Part shown: positions 41,635-51,230 of the stretch, one piece after another
Layout: the number at the start of each line of letters is the position of its first letter
Numbering within the stretch: position 1 is the first letter of the stretch
Assembly (NCBI GenBank): GCA_012270865.1
Contig: JAAXHL010000052.1
Location: 488-64,487, forward strand
Source of the DNA: Candidatus Poribacteria bacterium
GTDB taxonomy: Bacteria > Poribacteria > WGA-4E > WGA-3G
Direction of reading: 5' to 3'
Length of the DNA: 64,000 nucleotides
Program-made: the position numbers and the translations under genes
The notes under the pieces: generated by a model
Databases searched by the model: none
What the model was told of the DNA's origin: nothing
What the model saw: only the letters and a program-made list of their open reading frames with translations

Positions 41635-42384
41635 GTGCAAACAACACGAAAAATCGTCGCCATTGGCGGTGGCGAACTTAAAATGCTGGAAACCGCCGAT
41701 ATTGACAAACGTATCATTGAATTGACCGGTAAAACACGACCTAAAGCACTCTTTATTCCGACTGCCAGCGGCGACCCTGATGGATACGTAGAGACCTTTG
41801 AGGCATGTTACGGCAAGCATTTCGGATGTCAGACGCGCGTCCTCAAGTTAATTCAAAATCCTCCTGCGTTTGAGAAGATGTCAGCGTTGGTACTGGACTC
41901 GGATTTGATTTATGTCGGTGGTGGAAATACCTACCGAATGATGAAAATATGGCGACGATTGAAACTGGATACTGTGTTAGCGGAGGCAGCGTCCCGCGGT
42001 ATTGTCCTATCGGGACTCAGTGCAGGTGCGATCTGCTGGTTCAAATATGGTCACAGCGATTCACGTTCTTTCTCAAGCAGTGTAGCGTGGGATTATATCC
42101 GTGTCAGTGGATTGGGGTTCATCAACGCTGTATACTGTCCGCACTATCACCATGAAAAGCGGGAAGATTCCTTTGTAGAGATGATTGCCAAGCGCGGTGG
42201 TATCGGCATCGCTTGTGACAACAACGCGGCGATTGAGATTGTCGGAGACGATTACCGCGTGCTTACTTCTACTTCGAATGCCAAGGCATACAAACTCTTC
42301 AAGCGTGATGGGCGCGCCATTGTTAGAGAATTAACGCAAAGTAGCGAATATATGCCTATAAGCGACCTCTTGAGCCGAAAATAG
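41635..42384 (+). CDS. Peptidase family S51 (dipeptidase E-like)
   Basis: A 249-residue protein. GTG 41635 was chosen because GGAGGT lies six bases upstream; a longer frame from 41566 adds residues outside the family. The N-terminus KIVAIGGGEL, the VGGGNTYRMM loop (94-103) and the nucleophile elbow LSGLSAGAICWF with Ser129 are S51 hallmarks. Family members cleave Asp-X dipeptides or cyanophycin-type substrates. The C-terminal part (GIACDNNAAIEIVGDDYRVLTS) fits. It is divergent from the oxygenase and is followed by a WD40 stub. Confidence 0.87.
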   Translation: MQTTRKIVAIGGGELKMLETADIDKRIIELTGKTRPKALFIPTASGDPDGYVETFEACYGKHFGCQTRVLKLIQNPPAFEKMSALVLDSDLIYVGGGNTYRMMKIWRRLKLDTVLAEAASRGIVLSGLSAGAICWFKYGHSDSRSFSSSVAWDYIRVSGLGFINAVYCPHYHHEKREDSFVEMIAKRGGIGIACDNNAAIEIVGDDYRVLTSTSNAKAYKLFKRDGRAIVRELTQSSEYMPISDLLSRK

Positions 42385-42611
42385 ATATAGATTGCAAGTG
42401 TTGGCGTTTGTTGATAGGTGCGAGCAATCAATTCATCGCGCGTTCTCAGCAGCCTTATAGCCTTGAGGCACAATCAGAACCTACGATTGAAATTGTTGAT
42501 GCACCCGTTATCCATAATATCATATCAAAACCTGATGTGCAAAACCGAGTTGGAAGCGATACTATCCCCGGTAGAAACAGCAACAAAGGTCTACCAACAG
42601 GAACTGAGTCT

Positions 42612-42803
42612 ATGGAAAATAATACAGCACAAGAATCGACGCAATGGAATCTGCCAAAAGATGCTAAAGCCCGTCTCGGTAAAGGTAAGATAAGTGAAAT
42701 ACGGTATTCTTCCGATGGGGCACTTCTCGTTGTTGCGACAGGTATCGGTATTTGGATCTACGATACAACAACATATCAAGAGGTCGCACTCCTTACAGCA
42801 TAA
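42612..42803 (+). pseudogene. Truncated N-terminal stub of a WD40 protein
   Basis: The frame carries ESTQWNLPKDAKARLGKGKISEIRYSSDGALLVVATGIGIWIYDTTTYQEVALLTA and then stops. This is the standard first blade of large WD40 proteins, where the text would continue into GHT and more blades. No further blades follow. The frame is open upstream to 42408 with no better start. It is a gene remnant. Confidence 0.6.
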
Positions 42804-42839
42804 GAATTAAAGTATAATCATAGGTACTGCAAGTAAAAA

Positions 42840-44753
42840 TTATCCAGGTAATGCCCCTTGGTAATTCACACCCGTGAACATCCCAAGTACCATCCAAAAC
42901 CCGACGATACCAAACTCGCCTATGATTAATCCCATAAAGAGGGGTCGGAACCGCCGATAGTATCCGATGCCCCCTGATTTGAGTGCGAGATACTTCAAAA
43001 ACCAGCCGACACACATACAAGACCAGAGGAAATATGAGGAGTAGACCGCTCCCATTACGTAGCCAATCGGATGGAGTTGCCACCACATAAATTGACGTTG
43101 CATAATCAGTAGGAAGCCGGTAATGCCTGCCCCCAAGAGCATGCTGTATGCCTCTCCTAACTTCGGGTCTTTCGGATACTGAATCAGTGAAACGATATGA
43201 TTAAAATACCTCGGTGAACCGACGAAGGGGCCTCTCTGGAGATTCAAGCCGCCTTTTTCATAAATCAAGGGGAGCGATGCAGCGTAGGAGACACCGATAG
43301 CGACAATAATGGCGAGTACCATCGCGCTGAGGACGCTCCTTCGCTTCAGTCGAAACGGGTCTGCCGCTTTGAACCCGTGTAGAACGCTCGGCATCAAAAT
43401 ACCACCCCAGTCGCGCATCATTACACGCTGAAACCCTAACAGGGACAAACTGCTTGCGTTTATGATCCTTGAACCGGCGATAATCTCAAAGTACTCTACG
43501 GGATACATCGGTGCCTGAATCAGTAGCATCCCACCGTTGACGACCATCCACGACAGCGCGGTAGAAGCAATTAAAAAGAGTACGATAATACTACAAGCGA
43601 CCCATAGTGACATGCCCGCATAGGCACAAAGTCCAGCGAGCAATATGAAACTGAAAATCGTTCTGAGAACTGCCCATCTATAGGGCAACACCTCATTTGA
43701 ATCGTCTATCATTTTGGACTTCGCAGATTCCAGAAAGGTTCGCCGTAGGAGGTCCCCGATATGCGCGCGACTGTTAATCAGGAAGGCGAGTACCATAACA
43801 ACATAAGCCGCCATCGTTTGGCCTCTCGCCGAAATCCACGGGCTGATAGGGATCGCAAAGGCGTTGATGATGATGTACTGTAACTTGAAGAATAGGAAGA
43901 AGAACCAGCAGCTAAACGACACCTCCATCGCGAGAAAATAGGTGATACCGATAACAGAGAAATAGAGGAAAAAGCGAAATTGGGGCCACCAACCCATCAC
44001 GATCCATGGACGTTCCGTGAATGGGGTATACAGGTCGTACCGATTCGGAATTGTCGGTAAGGAGGGGACATATTCATGCAATCCGTTGAGCAGATGAAAT
44101 GCGGCGGCGATGCCAAATCCTACCCATACCAGCCGACTCGTGAAAAGACCAACTGTCCGACCGTTCACTGAAGATTGCTGAACCATCTCTACCGGTACCG
44201 TAACGAGGGGAAAGATGAACCGTTCGCGCTCAACCCACTGTTTTCGGACGACAATTGAGACGCAGATGGTCAAGGCATAGAGCAGTAGGATAAAAACCGT
44301 CCAGACGATAAGCGGTTTTATCCAGAATCCCCACGGGACAAGCGACTCGCCTTCATAGAAATCGGTAACGGCGTGCGTATCCCACACAATCAGCCATTCG
44401 GGGAAGTGCGGATGCAGCGTTTCTGCCCACTCATTTTCAGGTGTCGCAAAATAGACCGGTGCGACGATATACGGGAGCAGGTACCCGATCATCCCTTTCG
44501 ATGGGATCGCTGAAGCTACGCCCATCATCACCCATATTACCATCAACTCCGCTGGACTTAGCACCGCCCGAGGAAGTATTTTCTTTAGTAGCGGATTGAC
44601 AAGCAAAGTCAGAACAATCAGCGTAAAGACTGCCCCTAAAGGGAAATGGTTCCCAGAAATGTCTGTCCCCTGGAGGTAGTAGTCGTTATACGGTGTAATG
44701 GCTGTTTGGACGATAACGAGAGCCAAACCGATCAGGATTGTTCTGACGCGCAT
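42840..44753 (-). CDS. Polytopic membrane protein, DUF6785/DUF6784-like
   Basis: A 637-residue protein with about 14 hydrophobic segments. It starts VRTILIGLALVIVQTAITPYNDYYLQGTDISGNHFPLGAVF and contains LSPAELMVIWVMMGVASAIPSKGMIGYLLPY, the pattern of DUF6785/DUF6784 proteins found in Planctomycetes and Poribacteria-like genomes. A distant relation to oligopeptide transporters has been proposed for this class. GGGGAAA precedes the ATG. Adjacent genes (sulfatase) do not fix a substrate. Confidence 0.75.
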   Translation of the reverse strand: MRVRTILIGLALVIVQTAITPYNDYYLQGTDISGNHFPLGAVFTLIVLTLLVNPLLKKILPRAVLSPAELMVIWVMMGVASAIPSKGMIGYLLPYIVAPVYFATPENEWAETLHPHFPEWLIVWDTHAVTDFYEGESLVPWGFWIKPLIVWTVFILLLYALTICVSIVVRKQWVERERFIFPLVTVPVEMVQQSSVNGRTVGLFTSRLVWVGFGIAAAFHLLNGLHEYVPSLPTIPNRYDLYTPFTERPWIVMGWWPQFRFFLYFSVIGITYFLAMEVSFSCWFFFLFFKLQYIIINAFAIPISPWISARGQTMAAYVVMVLAFLINSRAHIGDLLRRTFLESAKSKMIDDSNEVLPYRWAVLRTIFSFILLAGLCAYAGMSLWVACSIIVLFLIASTALSWMVVNGGMLLIQAPMYPVEYFEIIAGSRIINASSLSLLGFQRVMMRDWGGILMPSVLHGFKAADPFRLKRRSVLSAMVLAIIVAIGVSYAASLPLIYEKGGLNLQRGPFVGSPRYFNHIVSLIQYPKDPKLGEAYSMLLGAGITGFLLIMQRQFMWWQLHPIGYVMGAVYSSYFLWSCMCVGWFLKYLALKSGGIGYYRRFRPLFMGLIIGEFGIVGFWMVLGMFTGVNYQGALPG

Positions 44754-44781
44754 CTATTTTCCCCTATAGACATATCACCGT

Positions 44782-45007
44782 AGTTAACAGTTGTCATACC
44801 ATTTCTAAATAATGATATTGCATTACCGGTTTTCATGGAATGTGCAGTGATGCGGAACAAACTGGGAAGTTTGTTCTACATAAAGAGAGATTTATTAACA
44901 GAAATGGTATCAGTTAACAGTTGTCAGTTAAAGAGACTTATAATTAACCGAAGTCCCTTAACTGAAAACTGAAAGATCTTTCGTAGAAAAATCGTACTGA
45001 CAACTAT
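44782..45007. repeat. Heptad-arm hairpin element H6 (interrupted)
   Basis: Heptamers CAGTTAACAGTTGTC lie on both sides of a MITE-like insert (44796-44910). The right half continues with core AGAGACTTATAATTAACC and arm ACTGAAAACTGAAAG ... CGTACTGACAAC. Confidence 0.75.
44796..44910. mobile_element. MITE-like element C, nested in H6
   Basis: 115 bases bounded by ATACCATTTCTAAATAA and TTATTAACAGAAATGGTAT. The centre has the hairpin GAACAAACT-GGGA-AGTTTGTTC, which resembles the centre of MITE A. It sits between two runs of the heptad arm. Confidence 0.7.
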
Positions 45008-45037
45008 CTTATCAAATACCGCAAGCAAAACCCCTTA

Positions 45038-46498
45038 CTAATGCGAAGCGACACGAGGTATCATCTGTGGGTGCGCGTAGACGGTCGCATCGAAACTTTT
45101 TTGCATCAATTCCCACTTGACGGTTTGATAATCGGGATGTTCGGAAAGGTCGTTGTGTTCCCATGGGTCGTTGTCGAGGTCGTAGAGTTCGCAAATCCCT
45201 TTCTGATGGTAGACAACGAGTTTCCAGCGTCGGTCTCGATACATCGTGGCGTGGGTCTGGTCAGGCATTGAGATTGCATCGAAAAATTCACAACGAACTG
45301 CCTCTCGATGCTCGTTGGCGGGTGTATCACCGCGTAAGAGGGGCGCGAGCGATTTACCCTGCACATAGTAAGGGATGTCTACTCCCAATACATCATACAA
45401 GGTCGGGACAATATCGAGCAGTTCAACCAGTGCTTCGCTTTGGACATCGTGCAAGAAATGGTTTTGCCATGAAATGATAAGCGGTACGCGTACCGATCCT
45501 TCGTAAAAACGACATCCTTTGTACACGAGTCCGTGGTCTCCGAGTGCCTCTCCGTGGTCGGATGTGAAGATAATAATCGTGTCCTCACGAAGTCCTTGGG
45601 CATCCAGATAGTCGAGGATACGTCCGAACTCGTGGTCAAGTTGTTCAATCATGGCGTAATAAGACGCTTGCATCTTTTTGTCGTCCCATTCGGCGGGTGT
45701 TTTCGCCTGCGATTGGAAGTCGATACCGGCATCTGTTAATTTCGACTGAAAAGCGATGTCGCTCTCCTGAAAATGGGGACCCGGTAGTGTTTCAGGATCA
45801 TACCGTTGGTAATACTCCCAAGGTGCGTCAAACGGTGGGTGTGGGTCAAAAGGGTTAAGACTCAGCAGCCACGGCTGATTTTCTCGTCGATTTTTTTCAA
45901 TAAATTCGATTGTCTTTTCGGTGCACCAGTAGGTCTGGTGAAGATGCGGCGGGACGTTGTCGGTCTCCTGCGTCGGCTCTTGTATGCGTCCCCTCCTGTT
46001 TGGATACTTTTGGGAGATTGCTTTCCCTGCTATCAATGCTGCAGGGTCAATACCTTGTCCGCGTTGCCAATCTGCGTATTCGTGTCCGAGCGCGTTGGGT
46101 TTGCCGTGGTCGTGGCTGTACTGGAAGTAACGATAGCCGTCGTTGACGCGGTTTTCTTGTGCCTCGAAGGCACTTGCGAGATGGAGTTTACCGATCAATC
46201 CGCAGTCGTAGCCGTCTTGTGCGAGGGCATGCGTAATCAAGCGGTCTTCGTAATGCTCAGGAAATACGGAGTTGCCGTTCCCAGTAACACTCAAGGCTGA
46301 CGGATACATACCGGTCATGAAACTTGCACGGGAAGGCGTACAGATAGGGGACTGACAATAGGCGTGCGTGAATGTGACCGACTGACCCATAAATTCGTCG
46401 AGTCTCGGTGTGTGGACATGCGGGTTTCCTAACGCTCCGATGGTGTCGAAACGTTGCTGGTCTGTACAGTACCATAGGATATTTGGACGTTTTTCCAT
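45038..46498 (-). CDS. Type I sulfatase (formylglycine-dependent)
   Basis: A 486-residue protein. Active-site motif Cys53-Thr-Pro-Ser-Arg57 (CTPSRASFMTG) is the formylglycine site. The N-terminal metal ligands are in CTDQQRFDTIG, and the later metal/sulfate site is TSDHGEALGDHGLVYKG. NPFDPHPPFDAPWEYY and LVVYHQKGICELYDLDNDPWE are standard for the family. No signal peptide, so probably cytoplasmic. AAAGGAA precedes the ATG. Members remove sulfate from glycans or small sulfate esters, and their abundance suits a host rich in sulfated polysaccharide. A maturase gene is not in the window. Confidence 0.92.
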   Translation of the reverse strand: MEKRPNILWYCTDQQRFDTIGALGNPHVHTPRLDEFMGQSVTFTHAYCQSPICTPSRASFMTGMYPSALSVTGNGNSVFPEHYEDRLITHALAQDGYDCGLIGKLHLASAFEAQENRVNDGYRYFQYSHDHGKPNALGHEYADWQRGQGIDPAALIAGKAISQKYPNRRGRIQEPTQETDNVPPHLHQTYWCTEKTIEFIEKNRRENQPWLLSLNPFDPHPPFDAPWEYYQRYDPETLPGPHFQESDIAFQSKLTDAGIDFQSQAKTPAEWDDKKMQASYYAMIEQLDHEFGRILDYLDAQGLREDTIIIFTSDHGEALGDHGLVYKGCRFYEGSVRVPLIISWQNHFLHDVQSEALVELLDIVPTLYDVLGVDIPYYVQGKSLAPLLRGDTPANEHREAVRCEFFDAISMPDQTHATMYRDRRWKLVVYHQKGICELYDLDNDPWEHNDLSEHPDYQTVKWELMQKSFDATVYAHPQMIPRVASH

Positions 46499-46632
46499 TT
46501 TTATTACGGTTCCTTTCCGAGTTGCGACCGGTTGATGGCTACGACGTTATTAGGTTTGGCGGTAAAAAGAAAAATACTGTCAACTATTTTATCAAATGTT
46601 CAGTTTTAGATTAACAAAAATCTGGGAATTGG

Positions 46633-46699
46633 TTTTCAGTTTTAGTAGTACTCAGTTAACAGTTAACAGTTAACAGTTACAAGAGGTTTTTAATAATTC
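46633..46699. repeat. Heptad-arm hairpin element H7, truncated
   Basis: Heptamer run CAGTTAACAGTTAACAGTTA, then CAAGAGGTTTTTAATAATTC, cut off exactly where MITE A copy 2 begins (46700). Confidence 0.7.
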
Positions 46700-46854
46700 T
46701 AACGCGAGTTTGATAAAAGTTGGACTTATGTAGCGTCCACTGTTAATTTTGGCTGTATACGCCACAAACTAACAGTTTGTGCTAGGATTTACGGTTCTGT
46801 GATGCGGAAATAGACCTTGCAACCCATCCGAAATGATTAATCAAACTGGCGTTA
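46700..46854. mobile_element. MITE-like element A, copy 2
   Basis: 155 bases, ends TAACGCGAGTTTGAT and ATCAAACTGGCGTTA, central hairpin CACAAACT-AAC-AGTTTGTG. It ends 18 bases before the ATG of the C25-like gene, whose ribosome site (GAAGGAG) lies between. Confidence 0.8.
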
Positions 46855-46872
46855 CGTAAAGAAGGAGTAATC

Positions 46873-48552
46873 ATGCGTTGTAAAAATTTTTTAATCACCG
46901 GAAGCATCATGCTGGCAGTCCTGCTTATTATTAATAGTTGCAATTATTCTCAAATTACCTTAAAAAATATAGACCCAAAGGAAAATGTGGAGAACTCGAT
47001 GCAAACGTTGATACTTGTTAATATGTACGCGCTCACGGAGACCTATCCAAAGGCGGCATTGGATATCCAACAAGCAGTTGAAACTTTTGCGCAGAGGCAT
47101 AATGCGCAAGTGCTTGATATCGGGCAAGTCTACCGATCAAAAACCGGACAGCATCTCTCAGTTCCGGCATATCCGAACCCTGCGCTGACGGCAATGGCAA
47201 AGGAGATCAAATCTGAAATAATTTCGCACACTGATGGACAGTTGGATACACTTATATTGGTCGGAGACGAATCCATTATTCCGATGTGGGAAATCCGTTT
47301 GGGTAACGAACACATCCATACGGATTCTTTCTACGCCGATCTGGATGGCGATGGCATGCCAGAGGTTGCGATGACGAGAGTGCTTGGGAACGCTGAAGCG
47401 ATGCAGCGACAACTCAGCACAACCACTGAAATTGGTGGGCCCGCGGCGACGATTCTATGCTCAGAGGACACCCGTATCCATTTGGAAACGCAACGTTTCC
47501 TCAACGCACTTTCACAACAAGGGCATAACGTTACAGTGTTGGGAAGAGGTGGATCGGAACAGCTGCCAACGTCGGACTTGATTATTCATTTCGGGCACGG
47601 CAGTCCTCAGCGTTTAAGCAATCGGTTCGGTGAAACGTTTTTGTCAGCAAAAGGTATGCCTGCCTTGAATCGTCATCCAATCGCGATTGTCGATGGGTGC
47701 GCCACAACACCCCCGGGTTCAGCGTTGTTACGTGCTTTTTTGAACAACGGTTGCCGCGCCTATATTGGCAGTACTGCAACCGTATGGGGAATGACCCCCG
47801 CGCGATACGCAAATCAATTAGTGATACATTTTCTTGACACTTACGAAATGCATCCGGAATGGTCAATAGCGAAATTGCTTACCGTTGCGCGCGCCAAATA
47901 TATTGATGTCACACGTCTTTCTGAGATGTTACTGGAACTTGAAGAATCGGAAGTTTTATTTGTTAGGGGAGATGCGTATAGACATTTGATGACTTTTCTT
48001 GGTTGGCACGCTTACGGTGCACCCTTTGCCCATCTACATCAAGGTGTTGCTCAGACAGTTTTCGCCAAGCGTCCATTGGTCGAAGATAGAGTCCTTTTGA
48101 CAGCAGGAAAAGAGAACGCCCTTGAAGCAACTTTTGAATTAACAACCGATGACGGTCAACCGATTCTCTTTCTTCGGGCGGAGTGGTTGAATTCGATTTC
48201 CGAATCGCTGACGCTCAGGATTCAGCAGAATGGCAAAACGCTCCACAAGTTGCAAGGGGATGCGAACATCATCTATCAGCGCATCAAAGATATATGCGTC
48301 GGCGGTTATATTGATGGGGACGTGTATCACGCCTATTGGCTGTTGCCGTTGGAGCAGAGTGTCGGACAAAATCATTTAAGGGTTGAAATTGCGGGTTCAG
48401 GTGCCTTCCAACCTCTGTTTAATGTGATTCGTGCGCGCCAGAACCGAGTGCAAGGCGGACAGGCAAACCCAGAGAGGGAATTGCGGATTTTACCGGCATC
48501 TGCGATAGAGATTTGGCCCGAATGGGAAACTATTGAAGCACCAGAGAATTAA
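46873..48552 (+). CDS. Peptidase C25-like (clan CD) lipoprotein
   Basis: A 559-residue protein. The signal and lipobox are LAVLLIINSCNYS. The peptidase C25 (gingipain/caspase-like) fold is suggested by LILVGDESIIPMWE, DSFYADLDGDGMPEVAMTRV, and the catalytic dyad: His242 in IHFGHGSPQ and Cys276 in AIVDGCATTPPG, each following a hydrophobic strand as clan CD requires. The C-terminal part is beta-rich with LTLRIQQNGKTLHKL. AAGAAGGAG precedes the ATG. In Bacteroidetes, C25 proteases are type IX cargo, but here it looks membrane-anchored. Substrate unknown. Confidence 0.75.
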   Translation: MRCKNFLITGSIMLAVLLIINSCNYSQITLKNIDPKENVENSMQTLILVNMYALTETYPKAALDIQQAVETFAQRHNAQVLDIGQVYRSKTGQHLSVPAYPNPALTAMAKEIKSEIISHTDGQLDTLILVGDESIIPMWEIRLGNEHIHTDSFYADLDGDGMPEVAMTRVLGNAEAMQRQLSTTTEIGGPAATILCSEDTRIHLETQRFLNALSQQGHNVTVLGRGGSEQLPTSDLIIHFGHGSPQRLSNRFGETFLSAKGMPALNRHPIAIVDGCATTPPGSALLRAFLNNGCRAYIGSTATVWGMTPARYANQLVIHFLDTYEMHPEWSIAKLLTVARAKYIDVTRLSEMLLELEESEVLFVRGDAYRHLMTFLGWHAYGAPFAHLHQGVAQTVFAKRPLVEDRVLLTAGKENALEATFELTTDDGQPILFLRAEWLNSISESLTLRIQQNGKTLHKLQGDANIIYQRIKDICVGGYIDGDVYHAYWLLPLEQSVGQNHLRVEIAGSGAFQPLFNVIRARQNRVQGGQANPERELRILPASAIEIWPEWETIEAPEN

Positions 48553-48601
48553 GGACATCTATAGGTGCTATAGATATGATTTCCAACAAGCTGATAACGC
48601 T

Positions 48602-51094
48602 TTACGGATTGTCGTCGTCCGTGGGTTCTTTTGCTGGGCGGACGGTCCACTTTTCAAAGGCAGCGGTGAACGATTTCGCCTTTTCTCCAAAGTGGAGGGA
48701 CCGGATACCGTCAACCGGAACGGATACTTCTCCGTAGATTGACGAATGTCCGATCAGTCTGCCGTCTTGTACCTCAATCGGCTCGAAAATTAGGATTGAA
48801 CCGTCGGTCAATGTGACGCGGACTTCAGATTGATTGGATGGCATTTGACGGCTGCCACTGTCTTTGCTGACATCAACGACCCGTGCGACACGGTCTATCG
48901 GTATGGAAAACTCCCGCAATTTTGAATCAAATTGGATTGCGTGTCCTTGGAAATCTAATAGTTTTCCACGTTTCATATCGCCTGTTTTCGCGACCAATAG
49001 ATGGCTCGGTGGGTTATCCCTGGCGAAGCGCGGTACGGTTAGTGCTCGCTCCAATTCCAGATGCGACTTATCCTTTTCGGGGTCGGGTAGCAGTGCGGAC
49101 GTGGTCAGGGCTACAATCCCTTCATCACCTACAATCCATTCATCACCCAGTTTCGGCTGGATAGCCTTTGCCCGTCTGTTTTTGATTTCAATCCATTCTT
49201 GTCCGCGATGCTTTTCATTAATAATCAATAACGGCTGTCCATCGTTGATTTTCGGCATGTTGTTGGCGTTTATTACAAATTGCTTACCATCTTTTCCCTT
49301 CCCGACCACCTGCACTTTAACCTCTCGAACCCCATTTTCTTTTTCTGCCTGCGTAAGACGGAAGGAATAGAAGTCGTTTGCGGGTTGCGTTTTATCCATA
49401 TTCGGTGCGTGTGTCCTGCCAGAAAACTCAAGTGCTTTCAGGTCTGGCGCATCTAAGTGCTGAGCGGTGATAAAAGGTGATTGGAAACTGACAGATTTTC
49501 CATCGTAGGCGGCGATTTGACTGGGAAAGATCTCTCCACTTTTCAGATGCAACGTGTGTCGGAATTGTGCCGTGTCAAATGCCGAGTTTTTTGATAAAGA
49601 TTTATCGTTCCGTTCTATGTGAAAGGCTCGTTTCTCCGCCAACCGCACTGGCTTTAACGCACCGACGGACTCCCACTGTATAGACGATGTTCGTTGACCT
49701 TCAACGAATACAACGCGTCCGCTTAGGCTATCAGAAGCCAAAAACAACTGATCTTTATCATTATCTGTTTCGCTAACGTAAGGGTTTACAGCAATCTGGA
49801 GCAGTATAGCATCTGAAAGCGAACAGGTTACAGGCTCGTCGGCGAATGCAGTCTGGAGGATCACACTATCTGATTTCACTTGCATAAGTTTGCCGTTTAA
49901 AACAACTTTATCGGGATATTTTAGCGTAACGATTTCCCTGAATCCTGCCGATGGAATTCCGGGTTGAACGATGTGGTTAAGTGCTTGTAGATCGATTTCC
50001 TGTCGTGTTCCGTCTGTGTCAAGGACATAAGCATTGTCTTCTTGGACAAACAATCTGCCCTGAATTTTCTCGCCATTCGTTATGTAGACGTGCGGTTTAG
50101 AAAGGTTTATTCGTTGGGCTGCAGGTTCCTTAAGTTGGCGATAGACCTTTAGGTTTCGCACTGTCAAATCTTCACCTCGGTTCTGAATGTAGACACCGGA
50201 ATCTTTGATTGTCGGTTTAACACCCTTTAATTCCAGTAACAAATTACCAGTGGCATCAAATACTTTCAGTACACCGGTGCCCTCGTGATACGTCAGTCGC
50301 AAACGGACGCTCCGTTGTTCTGGATGAATCGGTAAAACGGATTTAAAGAGCACACCTTGAACGGCAACGAGTTCGTTCTTCCAGATTTCTAACCGCAATG
50401 TTTGATAAAGGTCTTTACCGAGAGCAAAAGAAAAGTTCAGCCGGTGCTTATCGGATGCTACTTCTAATTCAATTTCAAAATGCTCGTGCCAGTTGAAGGC
50501 GTAGAAGATTTCCGCCTTGTCTATCCATGTCTTTGGGTGGCCTTCGGGGTCCGCGAACCAGTCGGAACGCCGGACAAAGTCGAACGGCAATGCGGGATCA
50601 ACCGCTTCTCTCTTAGGTTCAGGTAATTTCCAATTTTTTAGTTGGGAACCGTCGAAAAGGAAATCGGGACGTTCTCGACGTTCAAGCATATAAACTGCTG
50701 AACGCTTGACGCGAAATTGACCGTGCCGCTTACTGGAAAATAGGAAGGTGTCGTCATCCGAACCGATGAGGTCGGCTATCCAGACATCGCCAGATAGCGT
50801 ACTCACCCGAAATGTCTCTGTCGTTGGCACTCGCTCGTTTCCATTGACGGGTGGGGCATCCAGTTTCTGAAATACGACAGAATCCAATACCTTGACATCC
50901 AGAACGAGGTCGTCTAAAAAGTATGATGACGACCAGCGGATTGTTCCTGCGTCGCTTTCGAGTAATCGCCCCGGCAGAACATCGCCGTTCTTCCAGTTTA
51001 ACAGTCCTGTTATTTCTTGAGCCTGTACCGTTGGCAACCATAAAATCGCTGCGACCGCGAGGAAGATGTATATCTTTTTTTGATATTTTCGCAT
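48602..51094 (-). CDS. Secreted paralogous protein 1, function unknown
   Basis: An 830-residue protein with a signal peptide (FLAVAAILWLPTVQAQ). The mature sequence starts LLNWKNGDVLPGRLLESD and repeats this theme: LKSGEIFPSQIAAYDGKSV and LVAKTGDMKRGKLLDFQGHAIQFDSKL, each about 60 residues, as in small beta modules (SH3/OB-like strands). A central LamG/DUF1080-like domain (FLFDGSQLKNW, HEHFEIELEVASD, GVYIQNRGEDLTVRNLKVY) binds glycan in other proteins. It is a tandem paralogue of the next gene. AAAGGAGAAAT precedes the ATG. I know no name for it. It ends close to, and convergent with, the C25-like gene. Confidence 0.72.
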   Translation of the reverse strand: MRKYQKKIYIFLAVAAILWLPTVQAQEITGLLNWKNGDVLPGRLLESDAGTIRWSSSYFLDDLVLDVKVLDSVVFQKLDAPPVNGNERVPTTETFRVSTLSGDVWIADLIGSDDDTFLFSSKRHGQFRVKRSAVYMLERRERPDFLFDGSQLKNWKLPEPKREAVDPALPFDFVRRSDWFADPEGHPKTWIDKAEIFYAFNWHEHFEIELEVASDKHRLNFSFALGKDLYQTLRLEIWKNELVAVQGVLFKSVLPIHPEQRSVRLRLTYHEGTGVLKVFDATGNLLLELKGVKPTIKDSGVYIQNRGEDLTVRNLKVYRQLKEPAAQRINLSKPHVYITNGEKIQGRLFVQEDNAYVLDTDGTRQEIDLQALNHIVQPGIPSAGFREIVTLKYPDKVVLNGKLMQVKSDSVILQTAFADEPVTCSLSDAILLQIAVNPYVSETDNDKDQLFLASDSLSGRVVFVEGQRTSSIQWESVGALKPVRLAEKRAFHIERNDKSLSKNSAFDTAQFRHTLHLKSGEIFPSQIAAYDGKSVSFQSPFITAQHLDAPDLKALEFSGRTHAPNMDKTQPANDFYSFRLTQAEKENGVREVKVQVVGKGKDGKQFVINANNMPKINDGQPLLIINEKHRGQEWIEIKNRRAKAIQPKLGDEWIVGDEGIVALTTSALLPDPEKDKSHLELERALTVPRFARDNPPSHLLVAKTGDMKRGKLLDFQGHAIQFDSKLREFSIPIDRVARVVDVSKDSGSRQMPSNQSEVRVTLTDGSILIFEPIEVQDGRLIGHSSIYGEVSVPVDGIRSLHFGEKAKSFTAAFEKWTVRPAKEPTDDDNP

Positions 51095-51111
51095 TACATT
51101 TCTCCTTTAGA

Positions 51112-51230
51112 TAGTTACCAGTTTTCAGTACGATTTTTTTCTACGAAAAAAATCTTTCAGTTTTCAGAAAGAGGAAACCTTGGAACTATCCAAAACCTCT
51201 TGTAACTGTTAACCGGTACTCTGGCAATTA
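51112..51230. repeat. Heptad-arm hairpin element H8
   Basis: Reverse-complement relative of H4: the core GGAACTATCCAAAACCTCTT matches the H4 core read backwards, with arms GTTACCAGTTTTCAG and CTTGTAACTGTTAACCGG. It sits between the two tandem paralogues. Confidence 0.85.

Noticed and set aside
42408..42611. Upstream part of the WD40 stub as a separate gene
   Set aside because: It has no ATG with a ribosome site and no family signal. It is probably leader sequence of the truncated gene.
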